Source: an uncultured bacterium
Lineage (GTDB): Bacteria > Gemmatimonadota > Gemmatimonadetes > Longimicrobiales > RSA9
NCBI GenBank assembly: GCA_937889645.1
Contig: CALBZE010000043.1
Span: 1-16,253, forward strand
Direction: 5' to 3'
Length of the DNA stretch: 16,253 nucleotides
Position numbers and translations under genes: made by a program
Notes under the pieces: model-generated
What the model was told of the DNA's origin: nothing
The model's input: the letters and a program-made list of their open reading frames with translations, nothing else
Database searches by the model: none
Shown here: one piece after another, positions 15,555-16,253 of the stretch
Layout: each line of letters begins with the position of its first letter
Numbering within the stretch: the first letter of the stretch is position 1

Positions 15555-15820
15555 ATGAGGAAGAGCACGCTTATGGAGGAGCAGATCATCGGCATTCTGG
15601 CCGAAGCAGACAAGGGCGCTATAGAATGAGCGAGCTATGCAGGAGGTACGGCATCAGCGAGAACACATTCTAAAACTGCCGCAAGAAATACGGCGGCATG
15701 AACGTCTCCAATGCGCGGCTTCTTAGGCGACTGGAGGAGAACCGGCGGTCGAAGCACCTTGTGGCTGAGTATGCGCCGAACCTCTAGGCCTTGGAGGACC
15801 TCTTGGGAGGAACGCGGTGA
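15555..15820 (+). pseudogene. Decayed IS3-family orfA (transposase HTH protein)
   Basis: The reading MRKSTLMEEQIIGILAEADKG matches the start of IS3-family OrfA proteins (the MRKSRFTEEQII type). It shifts frame at about 15626 and continues as SELCRRYGISENTF, stop, NCRKKYGGM, then LLRRLEENRRSKHLVAEYAPNL, stop, ALEDLLGGTR. Thus one frameshift and two in-frame stops (TAA in the TFYNW-like segment, TAG near the end) break a gene of otherwise normal order and length. The final TGA overlaps the orfB GTG, as is usual for IS3 elements. The DNA-binding helix-turn-helix (ELCRRYGISENTF) is still readable. The element begins about 120 bp after the restriction-modification gene. Confidence 0.85.
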
Positions 15821-16253
15821 CGGAGCGTAAGCGGCGGCGAGATGTCGAACGGATCCGAGTTGCATACGGTTCGTTCGAGCTTCGGGCGATCCTGTTCGTC
15901 GGTTTTCCGTGCTCGACCGTGCGCTTCAGGGGCTCGAGGGTGCCGCACACAGAGCTTTGGGTACGAATCAAGGAACTGGCGGCCGAGTGGCCTCGCTGGG
16001 GCTGTCGCCGTATCCACCTCCTGCTTCGGCGTGAAGGCTGGGCGGTGAATCAAAAGCGAGTCGAGTGTCTCTACTGGGCCGAAAAGCTTGCGGTGCGGCT
16101 CAGGGGCAGGCCTCGGCGGAATCAGGCGGCGCGGCCTGCTCGTGAGGTCCTCGCGCGCCCCAACGTTCGCTGGAGCTTGGACTTCGTGAGCGATATCCTG
16201 GGAGTGTGCGTAAAGTTCTGTAGTTTCGGTGGGGCCAGCTCCGGCGTGGTTGC
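15817..16253 (+). pseudogene. Decayed IS3-family orfB (DDE transposase), broken near 16200 and running off the window
   Basis: From GTG at 15817 the frame stays open to the edge. Recognisable IS3 OrfB parts are RIKELAAEWPRWGCRRIHLLLRREGW, a weaker NQKRVECLYWAEKLAVR, and PNVRWSLDFVSD, the last carrying the first Asp of the DDE triad. The segment before RIKELAAE is strongly diverged from the expected HTH_21 region. After SDI-L the family pattern stops at about 16200 and the following residues (GVCVKFCSFGG) do not fit. The gene is therefore non-functional even if more lies outside. With orfA it shows an old, dead insertion beside the restriction-modification gene. Confidence 0.75.
16201..16253. 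mobile_element. Possible end of a second insertion sequence (IS256-like) inserted in the IS3 orfB
   Basis: Similarity to IS3 OrfB ends just before GGAGTGTGCGTAAAGTTCTG. From memory, this resembles IS256-family termini, which often read GTGTCCGTAAARTT. If right, an IS256-type element inserted into the orfB remnant and continues beyond the window. Only 53 bp are visible and no transposase is seen, so this is tentative. Confidence 0.3.

Overview
The window is very GC-rich for most of its length, with the strong third-position G/C bias and long antisense shadow frames of a high-GC bacterium. A BTAD-type regulator with a transmembrane segment, TolB-like region and TPR tail, next to secreted DUF11-repeat proteins and a large Gram-negative beta-barrel protein, suggests a didermic high-GC environmental phylum. 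Gemmatimonadota is my best guess. That is an inference from gene style; no rRNA or marker gene is present.

Layout. (1) Bases 1-2683, minus strand: a partial gene for a membrane-spanning SARP/BTAD transcriptional regulator that runs off the left edge. (2) Bases 2684-3148: a divergent intergenic region with an 11-bp tandem repeat suited to a SARP-type operator and a 29-bp near-perfect palindrome. (3) Bases 3149-10447, plus strand: a three-gene cluster with 51-bp gaps, encoding a small secreted one-domain DUF11 protein, a secreted acidic multi-domain Ig-like/DUF11 protein, and a 1759-residue protein with DUF11 repeats, a SdrD-B/Cna-B-like domain, Ig-like domains and a C-terminal beta-barrel. They look like a cell-surface assembly: two exported subunits and an outer-membrane anchor or exporter, possibly controlled by the divergent regulator. 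(4) Bases 10448-11040: non-coding, with two short tandem-repeat tracts and a GC-rich stem-loop. (5) Bases 11041-11619: a small lipoprotein with two LGEP motifs, resembling a duplicated BamE/SmpA-like fold.

(6) Bases 11620-16253 are different. Base composition drops towards A/T and codon use becomes mixed. The region holds a possible truncated minus-strand coding fragment, a pair of 18-bp direct repeats resembling an insertion-sequence end, a single-chain restriction-modification protein (Type IIG-like: N-terminal nuclease-like region plus N6-adenine methyltransferase with NPPW), and a decayed IS3-family element that appears to be interrupted by the end of another IS at the right edge. I read this as a horizontally acquired defence gene bounded by mobile-element debris.

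The two loci of most interest are the DUF11/beta-barrel operon with its membrane-bound regulator, and the restriction-modification protein whose nuclease motif reads E-Y-E where relatives are expected to have E-x-K.
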